A DNA stretch of 64,000 nt. Source: Mesostigma viride. Taxonomy: Eukaryota; Streptophyta; Mesostigmatophyceae; Mesostigmatales; Mesostigmataceae. The first letter of the stretch is position 1; each line of letters opens with the position of its first letter. Below are positions 11,697 through 24,422 of the stretch, in pieces. Where the stretch lies: contig RPFO01000086.1 in NCBI GenBank assembly GCA_009746045.1, positions 337,732-401,731 of the forward strand. The letters run 5' to 3'. The notes below the pieces were generated by a model. That model was given only the letters and a program-made list of their open reading frames with translations, had not been told where the DNA came from and did not search any database. Position numbers and translations under genes: made by a program.

Positions 11697-12590
11697 TTGA
11701 AAATGTCTGGGAATATGACTAATACACAATCTGTTATTTCCAATGCCAAGAACATTCCCACTTTTGATGGATCAGACGTGGGGAAGTGGGACACAACTGT
11801 TATCAGGTTTCAGCGTCTCTTGAAGGCGCATGAGTTGCAGGGGGTTTTGACTGGCGATGTCACTGATGCAAAGAAGGATGCAGCGGTGTTGTCTGCCATG
11901 AGCACGTTTCTGGATGGTTCCGCTCTGTTACTCATCAAGCGGGCGGACACCTCTCAGGAGGCGTGGGCCATTCTTACAGACCGCTACGGCAAGGACAAGA
12001 CTACGGAGACGTATCGCATGGAGCTGCGGCAGAAGCTGACATCCAGGGATCCTGTCACGGAGAAATCTCTCCGGCCAGTCCTTGTGGCCAGGGAGTACAC
12101 GCGCGACGAGTATGAGTCCCTGGGAGGCAAGTTCGCTGACCTGGACCTTGTTCTGTCTACTCACGACGTGATGCCGGCTAGTATCCGAGCTGTGATGGCT
12201 GGACAGGACATCAAGGTGCACGAGATGTCCTGGGCCGATTACAAGGCTCGAGTACTGAGGGTGGAGGACAGCCTGAATGCACAAGCGGCTGTTCTCAGAG
12301 CCGCCAAGGGGGGCAGCAGCTCTGCTGCCACTGACCCCACGGGGATCCTGGGGGTTTTCGCCACCATGGGGGTGGATGATCGGCGGGGGAAATGTCACCA
12401 CTGTGGTAAGCCTGGCCACAAGGTGGCAAACTGTTTCAAGAAGCACCCTCATCTCCGCAAGGGGGGAAGGGACGGAGAAGCCAAGACGCAGGCCAACTTG
12501 ACGTCCACTCCTGATCCGCAGGAGGCACTGGAGGTGCCCCCTGGTTTTGTTTTCCACACTGGCGTGGAGGCTCCCGCTGACCAACTGTAG
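11697..12590 (+). CDS. gag: Copia-type Gag of the gag-only element
   Basis: Encodes 297 aa. The N-terminal two thirds have the usual Copia Gag look: FDGSDVGKWDTTVIRFQ near the start, a helical core with LDGSALLLIKRADTSQEAWAILTDRYG, then TSRDPVTEKS. Residues about 233-246 form one CCHC zinc knuckle (CHHCGKPGHKVANC), followed by a basic tail. The protein should form the particle and package the RNA. ATG 11703 (MSGNMTNTQ) is a good alternative start two codons in. A short frame upstream (11250-11666) has no recognisable domain and is probably leader. Confidence 0.9.
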   Translation: MKMSGNMTNTQSVISNAKNIPTFDGSDVGKWDTTVIRFQRLLKAHELQGVLTGDVTDAKKDAAVLSAMSTFLDGSALLLIKRADTSQEAWAILTDRYGKDKTTETYRMELRQKLTSRDPVTEKSLRPVLVAREYTRDEYESLGGKFADLDLVLSTHDVMPASIRAVMAGQDIKVHEMSWADYKARVLRVEDSLNAQAAVLRAAKGGSSSAATDPTGILGVFATMGVDDRRGKCHHCGKPGHKVANCFKKHPHLRKGGRDGEAKTQANLTSTPDPQEALEVPPGFVFHTGVEAPADQL

Positions 12591-12681
12591 TATTTTTTGT
12601 TCAGTGGTGCGTTGCTCCAGGGGCGCCCTGGCCACCATACTTTTTCGAGTCATTGTTTCCAGCTTGTCCCACTAAGGGGGG

Positions 12682-13424
12682 TGTCAGCCGTAGTGGGCCA
12701 AGGCAGTCTCGGCACTAGTTTTTGGCTGTGAGTTAGCCTAATTAGTGGGACGACACAACTGTACTTATCCAGACTATTTAATTCGTGTTACGGATTTTTA
12801 GTGCTGCGTTTCAGGTCCGAGATACTGTACGGATCATACTTTTGAGACCCGTTGTAATTGTTTTTGGGTCCGGACTATATGTGGAGTGCTACAAAATATT
12901 GTACCGGTGCTGGTGTGGCACCGACGGTACATCTTGGATTGCTTATGCTGCCACCGTACGTTATGCAGCAGGATCCGCGCTTCGCGCAGATCTTAGGGAC
13001 GTTGGTACTGTTTCTGGTTTTTCACCTATGTGAGTGATTTTGTCTAAGTCCGAGCTTGTGGCGCATGTCTGAGAAAGAAATCATAAGAATGGTAGAGTAT
13101 CAGACGCGGCGCAACTTTTCAGTCCTTTGTGCATGTATGCATGCACATGTGTGCTTGAATGCATCCGACCACCTAGAACGCGCCGCCACGTATCGTACGG
13201 CTGTGATCTGTTTGTGTCGTGACCTGTCCTTTGGGCGGCGTAGCATTTAGCCTAGGCACTGCTCCTTGGCAACTCACGCTCATGCCTTATTTTCACACGT
13301 TTTTCACCATAAAAGACGTGAAATGTGGGCGTCGGCATTTGTGATTTAATGCTTGTCTTTTAAGCGTTATTTAATAACCAAGATCAATTTCCTCCGATCA
13401 CCTTGGTTCAGTGCAAATGCAACA
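12682..13424 (+). repeat. 3' LTR of the gag-only element
   Basis: Same sequence as 10272-11014, preceded by the polypurine tract and followed by the CCCAT target duplication at 13425-13429. Confidence 0.95.
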
Positions 13425-14409
13425 CCCATCATCATCTACGTCACCATCGTCCTCGCTATTCCCCACAAAGACATCCATAGGGTCAGAGGCAGGCAGAGAA
13501 CGAGGGGGAGAGGTGGGAACATCACCTGGCTCTCGCACGAAGTGCGCCACGTCCGCGTAGTAGTGGAGAAGTCGCTCCCATGCGCTCGTGTGCGGCAGGT
13601 AAGGCTTGAGTCTGCTCCAGGGAATGTGGTGTTGCTTGCCCTGCAAGGACACAACCGCCTTGCGTACATGCACGTCCACAGCCTCCACAGTGGCTGGGCC
13701 CTCCCATTGTCCCCTCTTGCCAAAGGAGCCCTCATCATGAATCCAAACCTGGTCCCCTACGCTATAGGCGGTAACCGGCCTACGCATATCCCTTCGAACC
13801 AGATTGGCAAACTTTTGCTGCAAATGCTGTGCCCATTCCTCCTCTACTTCAGGCAGGTAGTGGCCATGCTGCAAGCCCTCTGCAGTGATAACACAATTGC
13901 GAGAAGGCACTGAAAGGAGCACACGGCGGTTTAGGCATGCAGAAATATGCAAAGCCCACACTAAACGGGAAGCATAAGAACCAAGAGCAGCCTCACCGTT
14001 CCGCCGTGCAGCTTGTTTAAATTCCTGCACAGCACGTTCCACCAAACCTTGCCCTTCATGGTCTTGACGGCCCACTGTCCGGAGGTACTCAAACCCCGGC
14101 TTGCCCTCAAAGCATGCGAACTGCCTGTCCATTTGCAATGACTCAATAGGAGAGAAAAACGCAGAGAGAATGTCTATAGCCTCGGCCAAATCCTCCGCTG
14201 ACTGACCCCGCAGCGGGATGACCGCTACATTATGAGCATACCTATCTATGGCTATGAAATAAGGGAGAAACGCCCAGAACAGTACGTCGCCTACAATCTG
14301 CCCTTTGCATGCGGAGGGATGCTTAGCATGGTGGCGGGGAAGCTTTGGCCCAGTAGCCTGACACACAGGACAATGCGCATAGCAATCTCGACATGCTGCC
14401 AAAAGCTCT
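13425..14409 (-). mobile_element. Copia-1, integrase segment
   Basis: Encodes the second Cys pair of an integrase zinc finger (CRDCYAHCPVC) and an RNase H-fold core. A core Asp lies in FIAIDRYAHN and the probable third acidic residue in QDHEGQGLVERAVQEFK. A C-terminal DNA-binding part follows with GDQVWIHDEGSFGKRGQWEGPATV. The same order is seen in Copia-2. It is cut at 14409 by the family A transposon and at 13425 by the gag-only LTR element. As part of an element holding at least two large insertions it is a fossil. Confidence 0.8.
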
Positions 14410-14438
14410 GGGTGGTTTTACCGGATTAGGATACATTT
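14410..14438. repeat. Left TIR of the complete family A element
   Basis: A 29-bp repeat beginning GGGTGGTTTTACCGG. It is the exact reverse complement of 25591-25619 and identical to 8728-8756 and 35777-35805 in orientation-corrected form. A second GGATACATTTG motif follows at once, so the GGATACATTT word is doubled near the end. Confidence 0.95.
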
Positions 14439-14799
14439 TTTTGTTTAGGATACATTTGATGCACTGTGCAGTTTTCAGATGTGTTTGAGGGGGTTGATTG
14501 CGCCTAACATGCATTTTATTGAAGCAATGAGTTTCCCAAGATATACATGATATAAACTAAGACAATTGACCCATTAAGGCAATGAGACAACATCAATAAG
14601 ACAACATATGCCAATTGAATAAGACAACTCAACCTTACAGGACGTTGGGCCATCATACGTCCGGAATAATTGTCTCACTTATTACATAACCAAACTTTTT
14701 GAGGGATCGCCATGGTTGCATGGTTTCCACACATGCGCCCTGCACTCATGTGCATCAAAGGTGTTGCGTCTAGTGCCAACTCAGTGTCAAAGAACTGAT

Positions 14800-17569
<2,770 letters not shown>

Positions 17570-19253
17570 AGTTCCCGTGGCTAGTGCCCATCACCTTCCA
17601 CCTTGAGCGAAGTCACGAATTCAAGCGCGAAGTGCATTTGAATCAAGCGGGAACTGGGTGACACTGCTTGAAGACGTGCAGCTCCAAGGCATGCAAATGA
17701 TGCAATGTATCAAAGATACGATACGCAAAGTTCAGGTGTTCAGGTGAAGCCGTGAAGACGTGAAGCCGTGAAGCCGTGAAGACGTGGTGAAGACAGGTGA
17801 AGACGTGGTGAAGACGTGAAGACGTGAAGACGTGAAGACGTGAAGACGTGAAGACACGATACGGCAAGTTCAGGTGAAGTTCAGGTGTTCAGGTGAAGCC
17901 GTGAAGACGTGAAGACGTGAAGCCGTGAAGCCGTGGTGAAGACAGGTGAAGACGCGGTGAAGACGTGAAGACGTGAAGACGTGAAGACGTGAAGACGTGA
18001 AGACACGATACGGCAAGTTCAGGTGAAGTTCAGGTGTTCAGGTGAAGCCGTGAAGACGTGAAGCCGTGAAGCCGTGAAGACGTGGTGAAGACAGGTGAAG
18101 ACGCGGTGAAGACGTGAAGACGTGAAGACGTGAAGACGTGAAGACGTGAAGACACGATACGGCAAGTTCAGGTGAAGTTCAGGTGTTCAGGTGAAGCCGT
18201 GAAGACGTGAAGCCGTGAAGCCGTGAAGACGTGGTGAAGACAGGTGAAGACGCGGTGAAGACGTGAAGACGTGAAGACGTGAAGACGTGAAGACGTGAAG
18301 ACACGATACGGCAAGTTCAGGTGAAGTTCAGGTGTTCAGGTGAAGCCGTGAAGACGTGAAGCCGTGAAGCCGTGAAGACGTGGTGAAGACAGGTGAAGAC
18401 GCGGTGAAGACGTGAAGACGTGAAGACGTGAAGACGTGAAGACGTGAAGACACGATACGGCAAGTTCAGGTGAAGTTCAGGTGTTCAGGTGAAGCCGTGA
18501 AGACGTGAAGCCGTGAAGCCGTGAAGACGTGGTGAAGACAGGTGAAGACGCGGTGAAGACGTGAAGACGTGAAGACGTGAAGACGTGAAGACGTGAAGAC
18601 ACGATACGGCAAGTTCAGGTGAAGTTCAGGTGTTCAGGTGAAGCCGTGAAGACGTGAAGCCGTGAAGCCGTGAAGACGTGGTGAAGACAGGTGAAGACGC
18701 GGTGAAGACGTGAAGACGTGAAGACGTGAAGACGTGAAGACAAGTTGCAGCACTCAGCCGCAGCAGTCGCACGCAGGTAGAAACGATAATTTGTTTGAAT
18801 CTGTCAAGACCCCATCGAATGTAAAACAGGTTTTTCGTAAAGAAATCCGATGTGTGGGCGGGCTTTACATAGTTGCGATTTCTGGCCTGCGATTTCTGGC
18901 CTGCGCTGGTTGTCTCTTTTATAGTGCTTCTGCCCAAGCACTACCGGCTGTAAAACAGTATACTTCTTGAAGAAATCAGTTGGGGCTTTGTTGGGCGTCA
19001 CATTTGACCGGTGGGCGGAGTTTCCTGCTTCTGTGAAGGCGCCATCGAATGTAGATCAGTAGATTTTCTAAAGAAATCTGAGGTGTGGGCGGGGCCTTTA
19101 TTGCTTGTGTCCATCCACCACCGGATGTAGAACAGTAGACTTATTGAAGAAAACAGTTTGGGGCTTTGTTGGGCGCCACATTTGAGCGGTGGGCGGGGTT
19201 TCTTGCTTCTGTCCAAGCACCACCGGGTGTAATACAGTAGATTTCCTATTAAC
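17570..19253. repeat. Divergent spacer of family A with ACGTGAAG minisatellite
   Basis: Between the two start codons, 17700-18740 is made of the 8-mer GTGAAGAC in higher-order units of about 155 bp (each with ACGATACGGCAAGTTCAGG). 18790-19250 holds about four degenerate copies of a module with GGGCGGGGCTTTATTG / AGCACCACCGGATGTAAAACAGTA / TTTCTTGAAGAAAT. This is the only place for the promoters of both genes. I see no clear TATA box. Confidence 0.75.
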
Positions 19254-22200
19254 ATGGATGAAGAATGGGATGTGCCAGACCTGGTGGATTCGGATGCGAG
19301 TTCTGAAGCTAGTTGGGGCGTAGATTCTGACGGCTCTGACGACGACCTGCTTCACACGGAAATGGGGCCCGGCACGTCTTCCTCTCGAGCGAAGCGCAGT
19401 GGGAAGAAAGATGGCGCCCGGCTTCTCGCCTCCAAATTGAAGTCCGTTGACAAGGACATCGCCAAGGCCAGGAAGTGCGGTCCGACTTGTGGGGAGCATT
19501 GCCTCGAGAAGGTGGGCACCTTACTTACCGATACCAGGTCGTGGACTGCCTTTCGAGAGTACCTGTACAACCAAACGGACCAGCAGCGCATGGCCTCCCT
19601 TTGCGACGTGATCCGGTCGGCCGGCGTGGGCAACATCGAGGTAGAATCCCCTGCCGACGGTGGCCGTTACAAGAAGTACATCATTACCGGCCCTTTACAC
19701 GTGGACGTGGTGATTGCGGGGTGCATGTACACCGTCACCGGTTGTGCATCTGCCATCCGGAAGATGGCCGGCGTTACCCGGGCGACTTGGAACAATCTGG
19801 TGGCGTCGGTCGTGTCGGCGAAAGAGTATTTCCTGACCGTGCATCCCAACGACCTAGCGACTTTCGGTGTTGGTCTGGAGCACGCACCACCTGAGCGTGA
19901 TGCTCGGGGGCGTTCGGAGGTTGGCGAACACGCAGCAATGTGGATGCACGAGTTGGTGCAGCAGATCGCAGACCATGACCCGACTCATGCTGGCGTTGTC
20001 TTCATGGACGTCATGTCCATCAAGGAGATGCACGCCATGTACGTTGAAGACGTGGTGGCAGAAGCGGGGGAAGGGGCCAAGGTGCTAGGCTACAACGCAT
20101 TCTACCGCATCTGGCGCACCTACTGCAAAGGCGACTACTTCCCAGGGCAGAGGAGCCCGAAGGTGGTGGTATGCCCGCACAACAAGAGCACCGGTCACTG
20201 CGCGGACTGCGTGGAACTGCGCATGCGGCGCCGCGGTGCTTCAACTGAGGCACAACGGCAGTACGTCGACAACCAAATCAAGCAGCATGTCGCTCTGGCC
20301 TGGTTTACCCGCCAGAACTATTGGTTGAGGCGCGAGCTTGCCTGCGCGATGGTGGCCGCTATGTTGACGGCCATTTTGTCGATCAACCTCGACAAGCTGG
20401 ATCACGCCAAGACATACTGGCCGAAGCTGGTGGGGGGGCCCGACTCATGGGGCAGCTATGCAGGTGGCATGATGCCGTTCTCGCTCTTCTGTGCGGCCGT
20501 CCATGGGTACAAGGCGATGTGGTTCATCGTTCTCGCATGGGTCCTCATGACCGACAACCTCTCCGGCAGTGTCACCGTCACGATGCTGATGCACATCCTG
20601 GCGCAGTTGATGAGGGACCAGCCATGGAGGAGGGCGGGGCTGCCGCACATGCCCAGGTGTTTGTGCCTGCAACTGGACGGTGGGAGTGAAAACCGGAATC
20701 ACACCGTCTTACTGTTTGCATGGTGGCTCGTACACGTTGGCTTCTTCGACGTCGTCGAAATGCACCGCATGCTCGTGGGCCACACGCACGCCGACCCAGA
20801 TCAGAAATTCGGCGTGCTTGTGGCCTACATGAGACACGCTGTGGCGGGGGGGCCTAGCTTCGTGCACAAGTACCCAACTTTGGAGAGCTGGGTGGCGGCC
20901 ATAGAAGAGGCATTCCGTCAGCCTAGTGGTGCAGCTGCGAACTGCAACTCGACCGTCCCCGCTGGCACGGAGGTCAAGGTATTGGGGGTCGCTTACGATG
21001 TCAGGAACTTTCTCACTCCGTTGCAGCGCGAGTCGTTTGCCGGTTGGTGCAGCACAGTAGATTGGATGACCGGTAGGGAGGATCAGGTTATCAAGGTCAC
21101 CAGGGTGCGTGGTGATGTCGTGCAGCCTGCGTGCAGCGAGGCGCAGCCGGCGCACGGAGGGGCGGCGCCATCGGTGCGCGGCGGGGCGGCAGCGGCGGCG
21201 CAGCCGGCACGCGGCGGGGCGGGGCAGTCAGCGGGCAGCGGGGCGGCGCTGCCGGTGCGCGGCGGGGCGGGGCAGTCGACGGGCGGCGGGGCAGGGCCGT
21301 CGACGGGCGGCGGGCCAGCGGTGCTGCCGGCGCGCGCGGGCGGCGGGGCGGGGCAGTCGGCGCGCGGGGGGCCAGCGGCGCTGCCGGCGCGCGTGGGCGG
21401 CGGGGCGGGGCTGTCGACGGGCGGCGGGGCGGGGCAGTCGACGGGCGGCGGGGCAGGGCCGTCGGCGTGCGGGGGGCCAGCGGTGCTGCCGGCGCGCGTG
21501 GGCGGCGGGGCGGGGCTGTCGACGGGCGGCGGGGCGGGGCAGTCGACGGGCGGCGGGGCAGGGCCGTCGGCGTGCGGGGGGCCAGCGGTGCTGCCGGCGC
21601 GCGTGGGCGGCGGGGCGGGGCTGTCGACGGGCGGCGGGGCGGGGCAGTCGGCGTGCGGGGGGCCAGCGGTGCTGCCGGCGCGCGTGGGCGGCGGGGCGGG
21701 GCTGTCGACGGGCGGCGTGGCGGGGCAGTCAGCGCGCGGGGGGCCAGCGGCGCTGCCGGCGCGCGTGGGCGGCGGGGCGGGGCTGTCGACGGGCGGCGGG
21801 GCGGGGCAGTCGACGGGCGGCGTGGCGGGGCGGTCGGCGTGCGGGGGCCAGCGGCGCTGCCGGCGCGCGTGGGCGGCGGGGCGGGGCTGTCGACGGGCGG
21901 CGGGGCGGGGCAGTCGACGGGCGGCGGGGCAGGGCGGTCGGCGTGCGGGGGGCCAGCGGCGCTGCCGGCGCGCGTGGGCGGCGGGGCGGGGCTGTCGACG
22001 GGCGGCGGGGCGGGGCAGTCGACGGGCGGCGGGGCAGGGCCGTCGGCGCGCGGGGGGCCAGCGGCGCTGCCGGCGCGCGTGGGCGGCGGGGCGGGGCTGT
22101 CGACGGGCGGCGGGGCGGGGCAGTCGACGGGCGGGGGGCCAGCGGTGCTGCCGGCGCGCGTGGGCGGCGGGGCGGGGCTGTCGACGGGCGGCGGGGCGGG

Positions 22201-24422
22201 GCAGTCGGCGTGCGGGGGGCCAGCGGTGCTGCCGGCGCGCGTGGGCGGCGGGGCGGGGCTGTCGACGGGCGGCGGGGCGGGGCCGTCGGCGCGCGGGGGC
22301 CAGCGGCGCTGCCGGCGCGCGTGGGCGGCGGGGCGGGGCTGTCGACGGGCGGCGTGGCGGGGCAGTCGGCGCGCGGGGGCCAGCGGCGCTGCCGGCGCGC
22401 GTGGGCGCCGGGGCGGGGCTGTCGACGGGCGGCGGGGCGGGGCAGTCGACGGGCGGCGGGGCAGGGCGGTCGGCGTGCGGGGGGCCAGCGGCGCTGCCGG
22501 CGCGCGTGGGCGGCGGGGCGGGGCTGTCAACGGGCGGCGGGGCGGGGCAGTCGACGGGCGGCGGGGCAGGGCCGTCGGCGTGCGGGGGGCCAGCGGCGCT
22601 GCCGGCGCGCGTGGGCGGCGGGCCGGCGCAGCTGGCATGCGGCGGGGCGGGGCTGTCGACGGGCGGCGGGGCGGGGCAGTCGACGGGCGGCGGGGCAGGG
22701 CGGTCGGCGTGCGGGGGGCCAGCGGCGCTGCCGGCGCGCGTGGGCGGCGGGGCGGGGCTGTCGACGGGCGGCGGGGCGGGGCAGTCGACGGGCGGCGGGG
22801 CGGGGCAGCCGGCGCGCGGCGGGCCGGAGGCGCAGCCGGCGGGCGGCGGAGCGGCACAGCCGGTGCCTGAAAAACGCGGTCGCTCAATGAAGGTGCACCA
22901 CGCCGTCTTCTTCCAGGTACAGGGCAACGCAGAGACCTGGTTGTCCTACCGGACCACGGAGTCCCAAAAGACGCCGTGGCAGCCCGCGGGGACTCGACAG
23001 GAAGGCGCGCCACGGTGCGGGAAGGCGATGACACAGCCTTACAAGTTTGATGCGGAGGGGCGGCCGCTGTTTGGCGTCCGACTTGTGGATCCAGACCGCA
23101 TTCCGATGTTGCAGGACACCCCAGCCTTCGCACCATTGAACATGGAGTTTCTGGGGAAGGAGCTGGAGTCGATCAAAACAAGGGTCGAGAAGTTGCCCCA
23201 TGGCATCTGGCAGTGGTACTTTCCGCCCGACACCATCAAGCCAAACGAGGCCTTTTTCGCAAAAGTCCCACATGCCCCTGAGGAGGTGCCTGAGGAGTGG
23301 CGCCCTTTGCCGTGGCCATCTCGCGCGGACATCTCCGCCCTGCGTGAGCACGATGCAGCGCCTGAACCACCACCGACGCAAGAAGAGCACTTCATGGCGT
23401 TGGTCGACGCAGAGGCGGTGCGCGTCACCCCGCTGGTAGACCGAGTTCTTCATGATGGCCACACACAGCAGGAATGGGCGGCAGAAGACAGGGCCATGAC
23501 AGCCAAGGTCGCTTACTTGAAGCGCATGCAAGGCGTTGAGAAAGGCTCCGCTGTTCTATACTGGCACCCTTCAGCTGGTATTCTCTGCAACTCGAAGCTC
23601 ACGTGGACTCCAGTCCTCTTTGGCATCATCAAGGAGGTGGTTGCGAAGGAGGATGGCGGCCAACCTTCTATTGAGCTCTTTGTATACCGCGCTAAGCATT
23701 TGCGTGACACGTGGCACCCGTGGAACCCAGACATTGCGCAATGGCCCCATCCGCCAACCACTGCGGCGCACACGGTGATCATCACCGCGTCAGACCTCGT
23801 CTTGACACAAGTGGTGGGCAAGCGAGGTCAGCCGCCCCATGCAGTCTCCTTGGGTGCGAACAAAAAGCTCACCAAGGAGTGCCTAAAGGCGCTGAAGGAG
23901 GTGCCCTATGACGCGGAACACCCGGTCGTGAAGTGGCAAGATGCTGAATGCTCGAAGGGCATCGTCGGCATGGCGAAGGCATGCTGGGAAGGCATAAGGC
24001 TGCAGGTCAAGAGTGGCAGCCGCAACCTCGTAGGGCAAGTCGTGTGTCATTGGGCGTCGGAGCGTGTGACATCCGCGGACGGTCGCACCGAAAGCCGGGA
24101 CGGCAGGTACCATGGTCGTGTCGCTGTTGTCGACACGCAAAACGACATGGTAGCCATGTACTGGGGTGCCCGTTGGGAGGAGGACGCGGTTTCTTGTGTG
24201 CCTCTCCACGAGCTGGAGGCACAGATCTGCGGGTGCCCCGGTGTGGTCGTCCCTGCGTTGCAAGCGCCGGATATCACCCTGGCCGAGGCTCGATTGCGCG
24301 AGATGGTTCCACCCAGCGACGATGTGGCGGAGAACAACAACGCAGGCGCCTCCCGGCGTCGGAAGCGAGCGCTCATCCTTGCCGATGACGATGACGACGA
24401 CGACGACGACGACGACTGCTGA
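19254..24422 (+). CDS. Family A DDE/D transposase-like protein (DUF7869-like)
   Basis: An open frame of 1,722 codons. It starts with an acidic stretch and a basic patch (SRAKRSGKK), then a Cys/His cluster (CGPTCGEHC) and a second one (CPHNKSTGHCADC). The RNase H-like core follows: D380 in NLDKLDHAK, a FSLFCAAVHG motif, D475 in LQLDGGSENRN, and GHTHADPDQKFG at 509-520 (D514, D516). The family B and C genes share all three signatures. A 1.7-kb GC-rich repeat (codons about 620-1200) comes next. It could be translated or be a phase-0 intron (CAGG|GTGCGT at 21105, CACAG at 22859), after which KRGRSMKVHH continues. A Trp-rich C-terminal region ends in about 11 acidic residues. The LQxDGGxxN and GHxxxDxD pattern is that of DUF7869-type proteins. 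That it is the transposase is inferred from the TIRs around it. Confidence 0.85.
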   Translation: MDEEWDVPDLVDSDASSEASWGVDSDGSDDDLLHTEMGPGTSSSRAKRSGKKDGARLLASKLKSVDKDIAKARKCGPTCGEHCLEKVGTLLTDTRSWTAFREYLYNQTDQQRMASLCDVIRSAGVGNIEVESPADGGRYKKYIITGPLHVDVVIAGCMYTVTGCASAIRKMAGVTRATWNNLVASVVSAKEYFLTVHPNDLATFGVGLEHAPPERDARGRSEVGEHAAMWMHELVQQIADHDPTHAGVVFMDVMSIKEMHAMYVEDVVAEAGEGAKVLGYNAFYRIWRTYCKGDYFPGQRSPKVVVCPHNKSTGHCADCVELRMRRRGASTEAQRQYVDNQIKQHVALAWFTRQNYWLRRELACAMVAAMLTAILSINLDKLDHAKTYWPKLVGGPDSWGSYAGGMMPFSLFCAAVHGYKAMWFIVLAWVLMTDNLSGSVTVTMLMHILAQLMRDQPWRRAGLPHMPRCLCLQLDGGSENRNHTVLLFAWWLVHVGFFDVVEMHRMLVGHTHADPDQKFGVLVAYMRHAVAGGPSFVHKYPTLESWVAAIEEAFRQPSGAAANCNSTVPAGTEVKVLGVAYDVRNFLTPLQRESFAGWCSTVDWMTGREDQVIKVTRVRGDVVQPACSEAQPAHGGAAPSVRGGAAAAAQPARGGAGQSAGSGAALPVRGGAGQSTGGGAGPSTGGGPAVLPARAGGGAGQSARGGPAALPARVGGGAGLSTGGGAGQSTGGGAGPSACGGPAVLPARVGGGAGLSTGGGAGQSTGGGAGPSACGGPAVLPARVGGGAGLSTGGGAGQSACGGPAVLPARVGGGAGLSTGGVAGQSARGGPAALPARVGGGAGLSTGGGAGQSTGGVAGRSACGGQRRCRRAWAAGRGCRRAAGRGSRRAAGQGGRRAGGQRRCRRAWAAGRGCRRAAGRGSRRAAGQGRRRAGGQRRCRRAWAAGRGCRRAAGRGSRRAGGQRCCRRAWAAGRGCRRAAGRGSRRAGGQRCCRRAWAAGRGCRRAAGRGRRRAGASGAAGARGRRGGAVDGRRGGAVGARGPAALPARVGAGAGLSTGGGAGQSTGGGAGRSACGGPAALPARVGGGAGLSTGGGAGQSTGGGAGPSACGGPAALPARVGGGPAQLACGGAGLSTGGGAGQSTGGGAGRSACGGPAALPARVGGGAGLSTGGGAGQSTGGGAGQPARGGPEAQPAGGGAAQPVPEKRGRSMKVHHAVFFQVQGNAETWLSYRTTESQKTPWQPAGTRQEGAPRCGKAMTQPYKFDAEGRPLFGVRLVDPDRIPMLQDTPAFAPLNMEFLGKELESIKTRVEKLPHGIWQWYFPPDTIKPNEAFFAKVPHAPEEVPEEWRPLPWPSRADISALREHDAAPEPPPTQEEHFMALVDAEAVRVTPLVDRVLHDGHTQQEWAAEDRAMTAKVAYLKRMQGVEKGSAVLYWHPSAGILCNSKLTWTPVLFGIIKEVVAKEDGGQPSIELFVYRAKHLRDTWHPWNPDIAQWPHPPTTAAHTVIITASDLVLTQVVGKRGQPPHAVSLGANKKLTKECLKALKEVPYDAEHPVVKWQDAECSKGIVGMAKACWEGIRLQVKSGSRNLVGQVVCHWASERVTSADGRTESRDGRYHGRVAVVDTQNDMVAMYWGARWEEDAVSCVPLHELEAQICGCPGVVVPALQAPDITLAEARLREMVPPSDDVAENNNAGASRRRKRALILADDDDDDDDDDDC
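21270..22830. repeat. GC-rich minisatellite inside the family A transposase-like gene
   Basis: About 14 units of roughly 108 bp are built from CGACGGGCGGCGGGGCGGGG and GGCCAGCGGCGCTGCCGGCGCG blocks, with unit length varying by deletion of sub-blocks. In the gene frame it encodes Gly/Ser/Ala/Pro-rich sequence that switches to Arg/Ala-rich where the phase changes. Other frames, on both strands, also stay open. Confidence 0.9.

Larger units (their letters stand above)
10272..13424 (+). mobile_element. Complete non-autonomous gag-only LTR retrotransposon (TR-GAG type)
   Basis: Two 743-bp LTRs (10272-11014 and 12682-13424), with TG...CA ends and no difference that I can see, flank a 1,667-bp interior with a gag gene and no protease, integrase or reverse transcriptase. 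Directly after the 5' LTR is TGGTATCGTG, a Copia-like initiator-Met tRNA primer site (11015 on). AAGGGGGG (12674-12681) before the 3' LTR is the polypurine tract. The target duplication is CCCAT on both sides (10267-10271, 13425-13429). It looks whole and very young, and must depend on enzymes of an autonomous Copia. It is inserted in Copia-1 in opposite orientation. Confidence 0.95.
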
